Source: Flammulina velutipes (Eukaryota > Basidiomycota > Agaricomycetes > Agaricales > Physalacriaceae). Taken from it: DNA of 64,000 bases. Made by a program: the position numbers and the translations under genes. The DNA lies in contig CM022370.1 in NCBI GenBank assembly GCA_011800155.1, positions 3,658,001-3,722,000 of the forward strand. The letters are read 5' to 3'. Below the pieces are notes generated by a model, which was given only the letters and a program-made list of their open reading frames with translations, was not told where the DNA came from and ran no database searches. Below, one piece after another: positions 46,101-56,215 of this stretch. The stretch's first letter is position 1. Every line of letters starts with the position of its first letter.

Positions 46101-46911
46101 CATTACTATGGACAATGGCCCGGAGTTCCAGAAGGATGTGCGCCACCTCCTACGGACACTATACAAGTGCGAAGTGGTGTTCTCCACCCCGTACAACCCT
46201 CAAGGCAACGCTCCCGTCGAGCGCCACCACAGGATACTAGTATCATCACTATTCAAGCTAGCTGGAGATGCTAAGGGAATCTGGCCGCGATTTATCTTTG
46301 CCGTCCTGTTTGCTATGCGAGTTACTATCTCGCGGGCTACCGGATATTCCCCATACTACCTTCTCTACGGACAACAACCGGTCTTCTCCTTCGATATAAG
46401 GGAGGCAACTTGGTCATCATTGGATTGGGACAAAGTTACGAATTTCGAAGGTCTCATTGAACTACGTGCAAGACAAATTGCGCGGCGCGATAAGGACATG
46501 GCCATAGCAAATCAGAAACTTCGAGATTCAAGGCGCCGCGCAATCGATGATATGCACAAACGACATGGAAACAAATTTGACTTCGCGGACTATGAAATTG
46601 GAATGTACGTATGGCTACGGGAATCACGACTAGACGAAATCAAAGGCGGAAAAGGAGAATGGACATATGCCGGACCCTACGTCATCCATGAACGCCGCGG
46701 GAAGGATACGTTCATTCTCCGAGAGCTATCTGGCGCTGTTATGAAAGCTCATATCAACATCCGCAGGCTACGCCTCTTCTTCTTCAGACCGGACAACCAA
46801 ACTCTGAGGACATCTATTGGTGTACCTCCAGCTGAAGATGCGTTGAAATCGAACCCATCAAACACGATTGCCGCGTCCTACAACTTCCGTGCTCGATACG
46901 GGTGTGATTGA
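43120..46911 (+). CDS. Pol polyprotein of the LTR element (ORF2): reverse transcriptase, RNase H, integrase
   Basis: From ATG 43120 it has 1263 residues. The frame is open upstream to 43036, overlapping ORF1 by 16 bp. RT has its catalytic box as FIDD (residues 340-343; most gypsy elements have YVDD or YIDD). RNase H starts at GVDSSWKGAGW (about 518). Integrase has the HHCC zinc finger (H874, CIEC at 909-912) and the D939, D998, E1034 triad with 35 residues between the last two. The C-terminal part (GPYVIHERRGKDTFILREL) is an SH3-like integrase tail; no certain chromodomain is seen. Confidence 0.9.
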   Translation: MGNPDFQDFPSLLECNPFEPYDNLIHNYLATSGTDPSRLPNTPWTSRARFEFVAESFNTKTIPRPKKASRKYKPVHQKRRPVPTYMPDPIAQQFKSIPILEPLLLPFHPPPIHTLPFDDRITSERLDYLLAKSDTTSLSTDELALLAFVTIHRSTAFAWDYSQKGTFSPEFFPDYEIPIIEHQPWQDPPIPIPKAIEIDVRKEIRKLMDLGKFEYSSASYRSPLWAVAKKPGSDPPVRIVIAVTTLNSYTVRDASLPPNINEFAESFVGYSCYGLMDMFSGFDGRIVHPKSRPLGTAHSPEGPIQQTTLIQGYTNSIQEFGRCMDHSIKHAKINDIADNFIDDCGVKGRTRYDNQPIEQNQNIRRFIWEYCSNLDRFLACLASSGMTASIKKTILFCQELSIVGSKVCLDGWILGPELVEKVQRWPIPISYSEVRQFLGLAGGARRWIKNYSFVIHPINSLLSHLDEPFSFAQDAVDAMEMIKEKLTTAPVLIRIDYEQAVTVKPQPRDNDEGLIIVGVDSSWKGAGWVLYQIRDGKKKPALFGSSTFNKTQQNYGQAKTEVFGVFVAMRALRHRVWGTHFRLEHDATSLPKMMKRPDEVPNAPMLRWVSWLLLFDMEYQHLAGTAMKMEDALSRAPNIDIGRADHSEGVDEFLESYGLAQAQRFTDQDDDITPYQFLLRSLQIRHANPFHSPDHYPVSVPCMQISQSMVFATVPLDNFQAARTMVNSLITNNHISNGSSSSPIPSTDRYYRKVPILISETCSLGDEMVRCEFVQYAYMSVPDKDFSKSPGHKFGSRDQDDEEYWGELRQFFLNGRYPDRLTRNRDKLAFLRRSRRFILRDNKIWLVPKKNHSFLPRLVIEQLIKRGALMLEGHLLVAHKGRDKTYQVLRDRFYWPNMWDDISYFVRSCIECQKAIEDLPFLPFHESWQAPLLRHFDLDTIHMPKGVSDMNYVIQAIERTILWPEAKALKAADAKSVAKFIYEELICRFGCIPVITMDNGPEFQKDVRHLLRTLYKCEVVFSTPYNPQGNAPVERHHRILVSSLFKLAGDAKGIWPRFIFAVLFAMRVTISRATGYSPYYLLYGQQPVFSFDIREATWSSLDWDKVTNFEGLIELRARQIARRDKDMAIANQKLRDSRRRAIDDMHKRHGNKFDFADYEIGMYVWLRESRLDEIKGGKGEWTYAGPYVIHERRGKDTFILRELSGAVMKAHINIRRLRLFFFRPDNQTLRTSIGVPPAEDALKSNPSNTIAASYNFRARYGCD

Positions 46912-47106
46912 TGCACGGATCAGTGCGCCACAAAATGATCACCATATGTATGTCCCCTCAACTAGCCTATCTTTGCAAATTCGACACCGCGATACCGGCC
47001 ATGGCAATATTTATCTTCGATGCTACAGAACCGCCCTCATCTCCTTCCTCATTCCTTCGTTCCCTCTCTCTCCACTCGAGCTGCGCTCTCGCTCTATTCT
47101 CTCGTC

Positions 47107-48219
47107 ATGGAACCTCCATCTTATCACACACTCTCTTTGGCATTCAATCCTTATCCCAACGCTGTCGACAAATTCCCACACATTCCGTTTCGCGACTTTC
47201 CAGTGGATGGCATTATCTTCGACATCAACCGTTCCAACGCTCGCACTCGCGCATGGTTTGGCTGCGACGATCAGTGTCTACTTGACATAGACTCGGGATT
47301 GACGGACCTCCGACGTGTTTTATTCTCCAACACTGTCAACGCGCAAGGCTACAACGACTTTCACTCTAGTTTCCAACCAGCGCAGATGTTTTACCCCCAT
47401 GTCCACCATCATCACGAGTTCCGACCTGACCTGGTCGCTCGCTCACCATATGTGTCTTTCATTGAAAGCGACTTAACCGGATCGTTTCGCATACAGCGCG
47501 GCTCGTTGTTCGACTTCGAGATATATGCCCGGGACCCCAACCTGGTGTGGTCCGAAATTAGGCGGCACAACGCCTATCGTTATTACATCCCTTCTCGCTA
47601 TGACACTGATTCCCCCTTGTCCCGCCCGTTCAACAGAACATACTTCGCCACCTGCGCTAGCACCTTCTTGCCCTACTACCAAATAGGCTATTCCTGGACC
47701 AGCGGCGACGAATTCCTCTCCTCTACTCCCCTCATCCATCGTGACACTCAATATCTTGTTGACACTACTCATTTCGGGCTCGAGGAAGCCATATGCGAAT
47801 ATGCCAACGCCAACCCGGGACGTCTTTTGCTACTCAAACCAGATGAGTTCTACGCTGAAGTCTCTGCGTTGAAGGAAAGATGGTATTTGGATGGTGTCCA
47901 ACGCACAGAAAGCATGCGCCGACTGCGTGCTCTGCAGTGGGTTGCTGATGCGCGAGACCACTCTGTCATCCGTATGCTGAATGAGTACGACGACTCTCAC
48001 CTGGACCGTCGAGGATTCCGAGATGAAGATATTGAGCCATCCGAGACAGGTTCTAACTACGATGATGCAGCATACATCTACGAGTACGCGCAGTCCATGG
48101 AGGAAGCTTCGACGGATGAAGAAAACATGGCACTGCACTTCGACTATGGTTCTGAGCCATCAGATCATGGATACCATTCCCCGGAGGCACTTAGGGATTA
48201 CTCTGTCGAGAGCCCATAG
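47107..48219 (+). CDS. Third reading frame of the LTR element, unknown 370-residue protein (ORF3)
   Basis: An intact frame on the same strand between pol and the right LTR, starting MEPPSYHTLSLAFNPYP. The stop is 33 bp before the LTR. The region before the ATG is pyrimidine-rich. The protein has many aromatic residues (YRYYIPSRY, YFATCASTFLPYYQIGYSW), a His run (HVHHHH), a helical charged part (VSALKERWYLDGVQRTESMRRLRALQW) and an acidic C-terminus. No transmembrane segment, signal peptide or nuclease motif is visible, so it is not an obvious envelope gene. A further upstream ATG at 47020 in the same frame is possible. It could be an accessory factor or a captured host gene. Confidence 0.7.
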   Translation: MEPPSYHTLSLAFNPYPNAVDKFPHIPFRDFPVDGIIFDINRSNARTRAWFGCDDQCLLDIDSGLTDLRRVLFSNTVNAQGYNDFHSSFQPAQMFYPHVHHHHEFRPDLVARSPYVSFIESDLTGSFRIQRGSLFDFEIYARDPNLVWSEIRRHNAYRYYIPSRYDTDSPLSRPFNRTYFATCASTFLPYYQIGYSWTSGDEFLSSTPLIHRDTQYLVDTTHFGLEEAICEYANANPGRLLLLKPDEFYAEVSALKERWYLDGVQRTESMRRLRALQWVADARDHSVIRMLNEYDDSHLDRRGFRDEDIEPSETGSNYDDAAYIYEYAQSMEEASTDEENMALHFDYGSEPSDHGYHSPEALRDYSVESP

Positions 48220-48252
48220 ACGTCGAGGACGACGTCTCTTTGTTGTTCCCAC

Positions 48253-48726
48253 TGTAGGAGTGCCGCCCGGACCGCTGGTGAATCGGGCGCCACACCGTTG
48301 TTCTGTTCTATTTACATTTCTGTTCCGTCCCTCTCCATACGATACTTTAGTTACGCTATCTACCTATTTCACATGTTCCATGCGGAACGCTCCCATTGGA
48401 CACCCTTCCTTCAGTATTTCCATTCCCTATCTCTTTCCCCTGTTTCAATCCCTTATCTGAGTAGTACATGTTATTCCTTATATACCTGGCCATCTAGGAA
48501 AATTGCCTACCTACCCTTTTTACCTCTCACCAAAAAGAACCGTCGTTCCCCCATCACTTGGAGCTTGCCGCCGAAACATACTTCGACACTTCTCATTCAA
48601 CATACACTTTCTTGACTAGCCTCAACGGCATCACTTCTCACCGTCTGTTATATCTACGCTCCGGTGTTTCATCACCTTCCCGACATCCCACGCACATTTC
48701 GCGTAGGACTGACGTCCTCGTCTACA
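48253..48726 (+). repeat. Right LTR, 474 bp
   Basis: Same length as the left LTR and, by eye, the same sequence. Followed directly by the target duplicate GCGT. Confidence 0.92.
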
Positions 48727-49004
48727 GCGTGAGATGACCTCAATTCTTAAGGCGTGTCCGAACACATGGGAATCAACGGTGTGCCACCCCCGCCCACGTT
48801 ACCACTGTTTCGTCCGTTTACGATGTCGTTCTGTTTTAATTTGTACTAGTATCATCCTCCGTCTCTCCTATCTTCGCTGGTACATTTGACGGATCGGATT
48901 CATATGATTACTTCTACACTATTAGGTAGATTAGGTGGATTTTGAATGACCTTGACGTTAGTACACACTACTTTCGCTAACGGAAGATAACCTTGAGATC
49001 GAAG

Positions 49005-50214
49005 CTAGTACAACTTTTCCGGAAGGAGCGTGGACACCCAATCTGGCCCCATCTCCTCCACGAACTTTTCCAATTCCTCAGCGGCGGCTTCGATCGTTGG
49101 ACGTCGTTCGGGAATATCATCAGTTAGGCGTCGTAATAGCGGCCGTAGATCATCCAGCCCGTTTTGCTGCTAAAAGGGATGTGAATGAGATTCAAAACAA
49201 TGAAGGAAGAAGACTTACATCACATAGGTTGAGGAAAGTGGCGCCGATATTGTAAATATCTAATGCAAAGGGATTGAACACGATCCTTTCCATTACTAGC
49301 TCGGGAGCGGTGCGTATTTCACACATTCTCTTCCCGTGGAGGGCCTTCTCTCGCCCTTCGGGAAAGTTCTCAATATCTTCGAAGTCGATGATATAGTAGC
49401 GTATGGGAACTTTGCATCGGGGGACCGTTGGTATGTCGCGACGAACGCCGTCGACACTCCAGGGGGCGGCAAAGTGAAATCCTTCGGGACAAATATGGGT
49501 GGGATCGACAAGGAAATTGTAGGTGCACGCATCGCTATCTGATAGTCAAAATGTATCATCAATACTACTGCAGCTTCCGGCGTACCCATGTATGAAGCTC
49601 CTCTCGTGAAGAAATGATATGCCCTGGCGTAGTGGACGGTTATGAAATAAATATAATATTATGTATCTATGAGCAAAGACTCGCCTCGATGATCTGCCTC
49701 AAGCACTCCACGACCTCTGCGCGACAGTGGAACGTCGGATCGTCCTTGAGGTTTCGAAGTTTCGGCATTACAATAAATTCCGAGTTACTTTTGTTTGGAA
49801 TAGGAACATGGTCCAAAATAGGTACACAGTGATTTCGTGGGGACGCGTCCAACGTCGAGAAGTACAGCATCCTCAGTAGTTCGTCCGATCCAACTATCTT
49901 GAGAACAACTTGGAACCCGTCCCGTAATCGGGTAGCGTCGAGAACATTCTGGCGCTAGGAAATATGAGCTTCGATTGTATGATCTATGATGGGGCACGTA
50001 CAGCGGGTCTGTGGAAATCCTCGTACGCCTTATCGGTCTGAAAGCTCCCATCCGCGTTGAGCCAGGTAGGGATCCAGTCTGGGTGGTAGCGCGGTCGGAG
50101 AAGGTACCCATGGTCGCGCAGGTAGAAGTAGTGCTTGACCCAGATAGAGCTCTTTGCGCGTCGAAGCCACTCATCTCTTGTTTGGTGTTCCGTGGTGGAT
50201 TGTGGCTCAGCCAT
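49005..50214 (-). CDS. Small protein-kinase-like protein, catalytic motifs kept
   Basis: A multi-exon minus-strand gene from MAEPQSTTEHQTRDEW (50214) to TAG at 49005 (ending LLPEKLY). The N-terminal part has VKHYFYLRDHGYLLRP. The kinase-like domain contains a Lys in GFQVVLKIVG, MPKLRN at the hinge side, the catalytic loop HGDACTYNFLVDP (Asp codon 49531-49533) and IIDFED as DFG equivalent (Asp codon 49384-49386). The C-lobe has RTAPELVM and ERRPTIEAAAEELEKF. This is the short kinase-like type often expanded in basidiomycetes. The target is unknown. It is divergently arranged with the coiled-coil gene at 50545. Confidence 0.75.
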
Positions 50215-50470
50215 AAGAGTACAGATTATGTAACTGATCTTGTTCTTGTTGATACATTCCCACACTGCAGCGAGGCCGGTCCTTGAGGCGTTATTCCTTC
50301 GTCCGCTTTGGATCTTGTTCTCCATTTGGCCTATATCAACCGCTGATGTCCGCGATGTCTGGTAAATTTTGAACAGGGACGTGCAATGGTGAGGAATTGT
50401 GGCGAGCGCTTCTATGGAACACAGCGCCTTAGCGTTAACAGCATTTCACCGCGGTCCTTCCTCTTTGGAG

Positions 50471-50479
50471 TATAAAATA
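50471..50479 (+). promoter_or_regulatory. TATA box of the coiled-coil gene
   Basis: TATAAAATA lies 74 bp before the ATG at 50545, within the 330-bp divergent promoter shared with the kinase-like gene. Confidence 0.5.
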
Positions 50480-50544
50480 TCTCATCGGACCTTTCCCCAT
50501 CCCTCACATTCGCCACCCCCAGAAACTCATCAACGCCACACGAT

Positions 50545-52248
50545 ATGAGCCCTCCGTCTCGCCAAGAACTGACCGCGATAATCGAACAGCTAATGGATAC
50601 CATTAAAAATGACGTCCGTATCGATTCACTTTCGAGGGAGCGTATGGCTGCGAACCTTGCAGTGTGAGTGTTAATTTGACTTAATATTCTCTAAATATTG
50701 ACACGACAACAAGCTGGACAAAGTATTATCTAAAAAATGATGATGAAACTGCACGAGAAAGCGTCGCGACGGACATTCAAGCATTGGAGGAAGAATACAA
50801 GGTGCGCCATTGTGTCGTCGATTATTAGATGTCTTGAACACAGGGCCATGCTTCATAGAAACTCGTGGATGCTGTTGAGGCTAAAGCACAACTAGAAGCC
50901 GCAAAGAAGATAGCCGAAGCCGAAGAAAAACAAAAACAGGAGGCGCAACGCACTAAGGGACGCAAGACTGAAAGTGGCGCCACTACCTCACTTTATGAGT
51001 TGTTTGCAGCTCCAATCGCCAGGATGCGTTCCAGATCTCGGTCCCCAGCTGGATTGTCTAGGGAGACTCGCTCGCTCGCACCTCGATCTAGGTAGGCATT
51101 CCAGCTACCTCTCTTTCTCTCACACTAACTGAGTGCTGTAGTGACGAGCGCCGCCTCGCGCAGACTCAGTCCTCCATTTCTGGAAATTATAGGGAAGATG
51201 TCGAGTGAGTATACTGATTGGTTCATTGACGAAGGCTCGTTTATAAATCCTATAGCTCGTCTACTCGTGGCCGTGGCATTGTCAATGTGAGTTCTGAACA
51301 TCATGCCCGGAGTCCTCAGGCTCAGGCAGCCAGTGAATATGGTAAAATGCATGTGAATTATTTAACGCTCGAAGCCCTCATCTGACTAGCATTTCTACTG
51401 AAGTCGCGAAGGACAAAGGGCTCACAATTCAGGTTACACTACGACTCTAAACCGTTCCGGAGCTGAGAGACAACCGACCGACCAAACGCAACCTAGCACA
51501 CAGTCGGTATTATTTCTCATACCACTTCAATGTGTATTGATGAATGTTCAAGGATGCATGCCAGTGGGCATCAGTACACAGGACAATATCCATCTGCTAC
51601 TCAAAGGTGCGCCATGTCGAAGTTCCAATGACTATCTGTTCCTAAATCTATGCGCTCAGGCTCCCCGGACAACCTCCGGTTTTGAATCAAGATCATAGTG
51701 TTAGCGCTGGGTGAGTGTTTTGTGCTCACATTCATTTTCCGCACCCCTCTGAGCTAAGTGTCTTCTCAGTGGCTACACAGGTCTCGTTCCGCCACTCAAC
51801 AAACACACATTCGTCCCTGGAGATTCAAGCTCGTGAGCCATCCTTGGTTCCTTCTATTTCCAGTCAAACTAAATATCGCGATACAGTGCACGTGGAGTCC
51901 CGGATGAAGATGCTAGTGGGGCCCGAACGTGAGTGCATTCAGAACCAGCCGTTGACTATATAGATGTTAACGTGGAGGATGTACAGCCTTCGTCCGCGGC
52001 CAAGCCCAAGCCCTCGCCGTCATATGTCGCCGGGGGCTCAGCCGGACAATGCTAGATCTCAGCCTGGCAGCTCTGGCACTCAAGCTGGACAAGAAACCGG
52101 CGTAGCTGAGGAAATATCCCGAGGACGAACTCATGGTCACGCACGACAGAATGCTATGAGTTATGGGCATAGGTAGGTTACCTTGCAACAAGAATGCTAC
52201 TGGCGGCTGACTGTACTCTTCAGGAACTTTCGACCTGGCCAAATTTGA
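50545..52248 (+). CDS. Coiled-coil, Ser/Arg-rich hypothetical protein
   Basis: Start MSPPSRQELTAIIEQLMD. A predicted coiled coil follows: LSRERMAANLAVWTKYYLKN, QALEEEYKKLVDAVEAK, then AKKIAEAEEKQKQEAQR. Then a MRSRSRSPAG stretch. Early exons join in frame with mostly phase 2 introns (GT|C, AG|T, GA|C). Exons between about 51.3 and 51.95 kb are not settled. The last exons read VAEEISRGRTHGHARQ, then after an intron NFRPGQI and TGA at 52246. The family is not recognised. A decayed copy of its 3' half lies at 54.96-55.33 kb. Confidence 0.55.
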
Positions 52249-52968
52249 ACTAAATCGCGACCTGTAGCTCTACTTACAAAGTAATTTTCTTCGTAAGTAC
52301 AAATGTACAATGTATTATATGTAAAATTTGTTCGTCTATGGCGTCAGAACGACACCGTGTAAATGTCGGGTGCCACGCCACCATCCCTACGGGCCGTAAT
52401 CAGACTTGAGGCCAGTACTAACATCTCAACACGTCAGAGCAAATACTGGAGAACTGCAATAATGGAAGAAATCGTTCATCCCTTGGATGCGGATTCGGTC
52501 CGTAAACGTAGTTACTGTAGCAGTGCGGTCTGGAGCGCGGCGTTCATTGCCTATTTGGGATGCTTGTCCTTGCTTGACTACCGCGGTCTTGGTTGCTTTC
52601 ATCTGTACTGCCATCTTCTTCGGAAAAACGACTGCCACTCAACGACGAGAAGCTGCATTACCCGACGATACACTGGATGCTGAATGCAGTTGTGGATTCG
52701 CCTCTTACCGCGTCAACATCAACGAACAGATTTGGATACACAAGTATGAGAAAGAACGAGTCGAAGGCTGTGAGGATGGTGAGCCCTGGATTGATTTTGT
52801 ATAGAATTTGACTCATCTGGCAGCCTGAGCGCGACGTATCGTGTCTGCTCGCTCTACTCTTCGCTCTTTGCCATTCTCGGTGCACCTTTTTTTACTCTCG
52901 TCGCCCTCACTTTTGACGTGCTGCTCCAGAGACTTTCCTTGTGATCTTGCCTATGCTCCTCCCCATTT
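52249..52968. other. Downstream flank, duplicated at 55.33-55.87 kb
   Basis: A block with gcgttcattgcctatttggga and cttgactaccgcggtcttgg recurs at about 55460-55520. No gene is supported. Confidence 0.5.
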
Positions 52969-53029
52969 ACCCCTCGCTGTTTGGAGTCCAGTGTAATAAC
53001 CGGGGAGGTTCAATCCCTCCGAGGGGGAA
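52969..53029 (+). ncRNA. 61-nt tRNA-like cloverleaf, copy 1
   Basis: Four helices can be drawn: acceptor-like (first base mismatched, then CCCCTC with GAGGGG), 3-bp GCT/AGT arm, 5-bp CCAGT/ACCGG arm (one A-C mismatch) with loop GTAATA, and T-arm GGAGG-TTCAATC-CCTCC. It is the most degraded of the three copies. Expression is not known. Confidence 0.4.
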
Positions 53030-53582
53030 TATTCCAGGTAGGAACGACGATTCACGTTCGTTTGTTTGACCAACTACATGTCTTAGTCACGGCTTGAACT
53101 CGTGCGGGAAAGGACCCATCATATCTACAGTATCGACTTCCACGGCAAGTACGTGTACACATGCCTCTTCCACTCAGTATTTCAAAGACCCCATTTACAA
53201 AGATTCTCGACGTTCGTCTGAACGCCACTGCCCGGGCGTTATGGTCTCACTCTGCCTCCGCGTTGTCGCGAGACCAACGTGGTCTTGGCGGGCACACAGG
53301 AGATAATGGCACAGAAAAAGGCGGAGCCGGGAGGATGCGACAGAGAAGAGGAAGGCTGGGTTTCCTGCCGTTTAGCTCTTCGGTAGATCCATGTGCTATA
53401 TCTCTAAATTCCCCGTTGGCATCTACCATCCGCTGTGTCTCCGATCTTCACTGTTACATTCTACGAATTGAATTCATATGGAATAACTATTTGATAGATT
53501 TTGATCGAGTTCGACACGTGAACTGTGGTCGGCGTTAGTGGAAACATTCACGGCTTTCGATAACGGAAGACAAACATTTGAT
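53030..53582. other. Intergenic
   Basis: No gene, RNA or clear repeat is seen in about 550 bp before the end of the pseudokinase gene. Confidence 0.35.
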
Positions 53583-54785
53583 TTAGTATACCTTTTTCGG
53601 AAGGAGCGTGGACGCCCAATCTGGCCCCATCTCCTCCACGAACTTTTCCAATTCCTTAGCGGCGGTTTCAATCGTTGGACGTCGTTCAGGAATATCATCA
53701 GTCAGGCGTTGCAATAGCGGCCGTAAGTCATCCAGCCCATCCTGCTTCTGGAAGAAATTTGAATGGCCTTCAAAATGACGGAAGAAATAACTCACATCAC
53801 ATAGTTTGAGGAATGTGGCGCCAATATTGTATACATCCAACGCGAAGAGATTGATATTTTCCGTTATATCTGGAGCGGTGCGGATCGAACATGTTACCGC
53901 CCCATGGCGAGCCTCCTCTCGTCCTTCATGAAATTCCTGAGCACCTTTGAAATTGATGATGTAGTAGCGTATGGGAACTTGGCATCGGGGGACCGTTGGT
54001 AGGTCGGAACGAACGCCGTCAACACTCCAGGGGGCGGCAAAGTGAAATCCTTCGGGACAAATATGTGTGGGATCGACAAGGAAATTATAGGTGCACGCAT
54101 TGCTATCCGATAGTCAAAATGTATCATGTAAGACCACTGCGGTAGCTGGCTTACCAATGTGCGAAGTTCTTCTCGTGAAGAAATGATATACCCTTTGATA
54201 ATGGATGTTCACGAAGATGATACTGCACATCTATAAATAAACACTCACCTCGATTATCTGCCTTAAACACTCGATGACCTCTGCTCGACAGTGGAACAAG
54301 GGAGCGTCGCTGAAGTTTCGAAGTTTCGGCATTACCATAAACTCCGAGATATTTTTGTCGTGCGGAAGGAGAATATGGTCTAAAAGAGGTATGCAGTGAT
54401 TTCGCGGGGATGCGTCCATTGTCGAGAAGTACAGCGTCCTGTGTAGTTCTTTCCATCCGACTATTTTGAGAACGACTTGGGACCCATCCCGTAATCGGGT
54501 AGCGTCGAGAACATTGCAGTGCTAGGAGAGCTGAGCTTCAGTTGTATGATATATAAGAATGGCACGTACAATGGGGGTGTGGAAATCCTCGTATTCCTTA
54601 TCGATTTTGAAGCTGCCGTCCTCGTTGAGCCAGGTAGGGATCCAGTCTGGGTGGTAACACGGTCGGAGAAGGTACCCATGGTCACGCAGGTAGAAGTAGT
54701 GCTCGACCCAGATAGAGTTCTTAATCTTCAGGTATTGAAGCCGCTCATCTCTTGTTTTTGGTTGGGTGGTAGTTTGCAGATCCAT
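53583..54785 (-). CDS. Paralogous kinase-like protein with both catalytic Asp lost (pseudokinase)
   Basis: Same exon plan as the gene at 49005-50214, from MDLQTTTQPKTRDERLQ to ending LLPKKVY. The catalytic loop reads HCNACTYNFLVDP (Asn codon 54099-54101 where the paralogue has Asp) and the DFG equivalent reads IINFKG (Asn codon 53952-53954). The Lys of VVLKIVG is kept. No stop or frameshift was found, so it may be expressed as a pseudokinase. The C-lobe is nearly identical to the active-looking paralogue. Confidence 0.72.
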
Positions 54786-54959
54786 GATAGTCCGGATTAT
54801 GTAACCTGATTTTGTTCTTGTGGATCCATTCCCACGTTTGTGGTATTTCTTATTCGAGTGTCAATGGATACTGAGGAATATTCAAGTAAGGTCCTACGAC
54901 AAACCGCCTCTCGTATCAAGAAATCGCTAACTACGGGTCCGTAGTTCATCCGCATACAT

Positions 54960-55330
54960 AATTATGCGCTCATATGTGCGAAGCGTTCATTCCGCTGCGC
55001 TGTTTGGATGCGCCGGATGATGACCGAGCGATACCGATGGGCGTAGCCGACGTTAACAATGGGTGAGTGCTAAACGATTGCATTTTTTCGGACCTCTGAG
55101 CTGTGTGTCTTTGCTAAGTAGCAATATTCACGCTATGCCTCCAACACTCTTCCCATGATATCCAATTCCGTGACTTATCAGGTATCGATATAAACATGGT
55201 GATAGCGGGAATTTTTTTGCCCGGGCAGGTCACTCTGCAGCTGGAATGCCACTGGCCGCTGACCGTACTCTTCAGGAACTTAGGGTTAGCGAATTGAGAA
55301 ACTAGATTTCCAGCTGTAGCTTTACTTGCT
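54960..55330 (+). pseudogene. Decayed copy of the coiled-coil gene 3' half
   Basis: Matches to 51.64-52.26 kb in order: an intron donor region (ttaacaatgggtgagtg), ctctgagctgtgtgtctt, and actggccgctgaccgtactcttcaggaact, followed by a disrupted last exon. The 5' coiled-coil half is absent. It lies divergent to the pseudokinase, as the intact gene does to the active-looking one, so a whole two-gene block was duplicated. Confidence 0.6.
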
Positions 55331-55870
55331 TTCCGTGAAATGTCCAGACGTACTCAATACATACAAAGAGCCATGTTAGTTTTACAATGTCTTTGCCACG
55401 ATTGTGCAACTTTGGAATCAAGGAATCTGTAGAACGCAGTGCGGCCTGAAGCGTGGCGTTCATTGCCTATTTGGGATGATGACGCGTGCTTGACTACCGC
55501 GGTCTTGGTCGCTTTCCTTCCTACCACCATCTTCTCCATATGAACGACCGCCATTCGACGACGATGACATGCACTGCGCGGCGACGCACTGGATGCTGCA
55601 TCTATATGATATGCCTGCTCGTTAACGAACGGATCAGGATGTAGGAGATAGATGTGATCAACAGGTCGACGGTGCGTCGTTGGTTTCTTTTTTTGGAGGA
55701 AAATTTCACGTATCTCGTAGCTTTTTGGTTGTAGGCGATGTGGCAGTACTGCTCGCTTCATACCGTGTTTTCTTTTTGTCTGTGCCCCCGTGCGCCTATT
55801 CAACGCTCATCTCGTAGCCATTGCTTTCGACATAATTCAGATACTTTCTTTTCTTGCTCCTCGCTGCCTT
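55331..55870. other. Flank of the duplicated block
   Basis: A second copy of the flank seen at 52.25-52.97 kb. No gene is supported. Confidence 0.45.
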
Positions 55871-55931
55871 TCCCCTCGCTGATCGGAGCCCAGTGTAATA
55901 GCTGGGGAGGTTCGATCCCTCCGAGGGGGCA
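55871..55931 (+). ncRNA. 61-nt tRNA-like cloverleaf, copy 2
   Basis: TCCCCTC pairs with GAGGGGG (one U-G), arm GCT/AGC, arm CCAGT/GCTGG with loop GTAATA, and a perfect T-arm GGAGG-TTCGATC-CCTCC with consensus box B. The 3' end is CA. It marks the left end of the large inverted repeat. Confidence 0.5.
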
Positions 55932-55933
55932 TA

Positions 55934-56215
55934 TTGATTACCGTATCATCACCACCATCCGGGTTACCACACGATCATCAGATTACGGCTGTTTGCTTGC
56001 CCAACCAGCTCTCCATCCTCTCGATCCTCCATTGTCGCCAATGCTCTCCACATCATTTTCCCGTCTGCAGTCTCCGAATCCCGGCGAACCTCGAGACTTG
56101 CTTGCTGGCGCTTACCACCTACTTCCAGATTGGAGCGCAGTACGGGATCACATCGATTCGAACCCTTTCGAAGCAAAACGAGCGGCTCAGCGCCCTGTTG
56201 CTGAATAGCAAATAA
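55934..56215 (+). other. Conserved open frame in left arm, status unclear
   Basis: A frame of 93 codons includes NLETCLLALTTYFQIG and RTLSKQNERLSALL. The mirror copy at 60325-60564 keeps the same frame with substitutions (NVKTCLLALTTYFQVG, RTFSKQDERLSALL). It could be an exon of an unrecognised gene or mere conservation of recent repeat arms. Confidence 0.25.

Larger units (their letters stand above)
39980..48726 (+). mobile_element. Complete Ty3/gypsy-type LTR retrotransposon, 8.75 kb, with three reading frames
   Basis: 474-bp LTRs at 39980-40453 and 48253-48726 appear identical by eye and have TGTAG...CTACA ends. The 4-bp target duplication GCGT flanks the element (39976-39979 and 48727-48730). 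The order Gag-protease, RT, RNase H, integrase is that of Metaviridae. A primer-binding site may be TGGAGCCCACCGCGAG, one base after the left LTR. No clear polypurine tract is seen before the right LTR. All three internal frames are intact. Confidence 0.92.

Noticed and set aside
48200..48252. Polypurine tract before the right LTR
   Set aside because: The 50 bases before the LTR are mixed and end in a pyrimidine run; no convincing tract was found.
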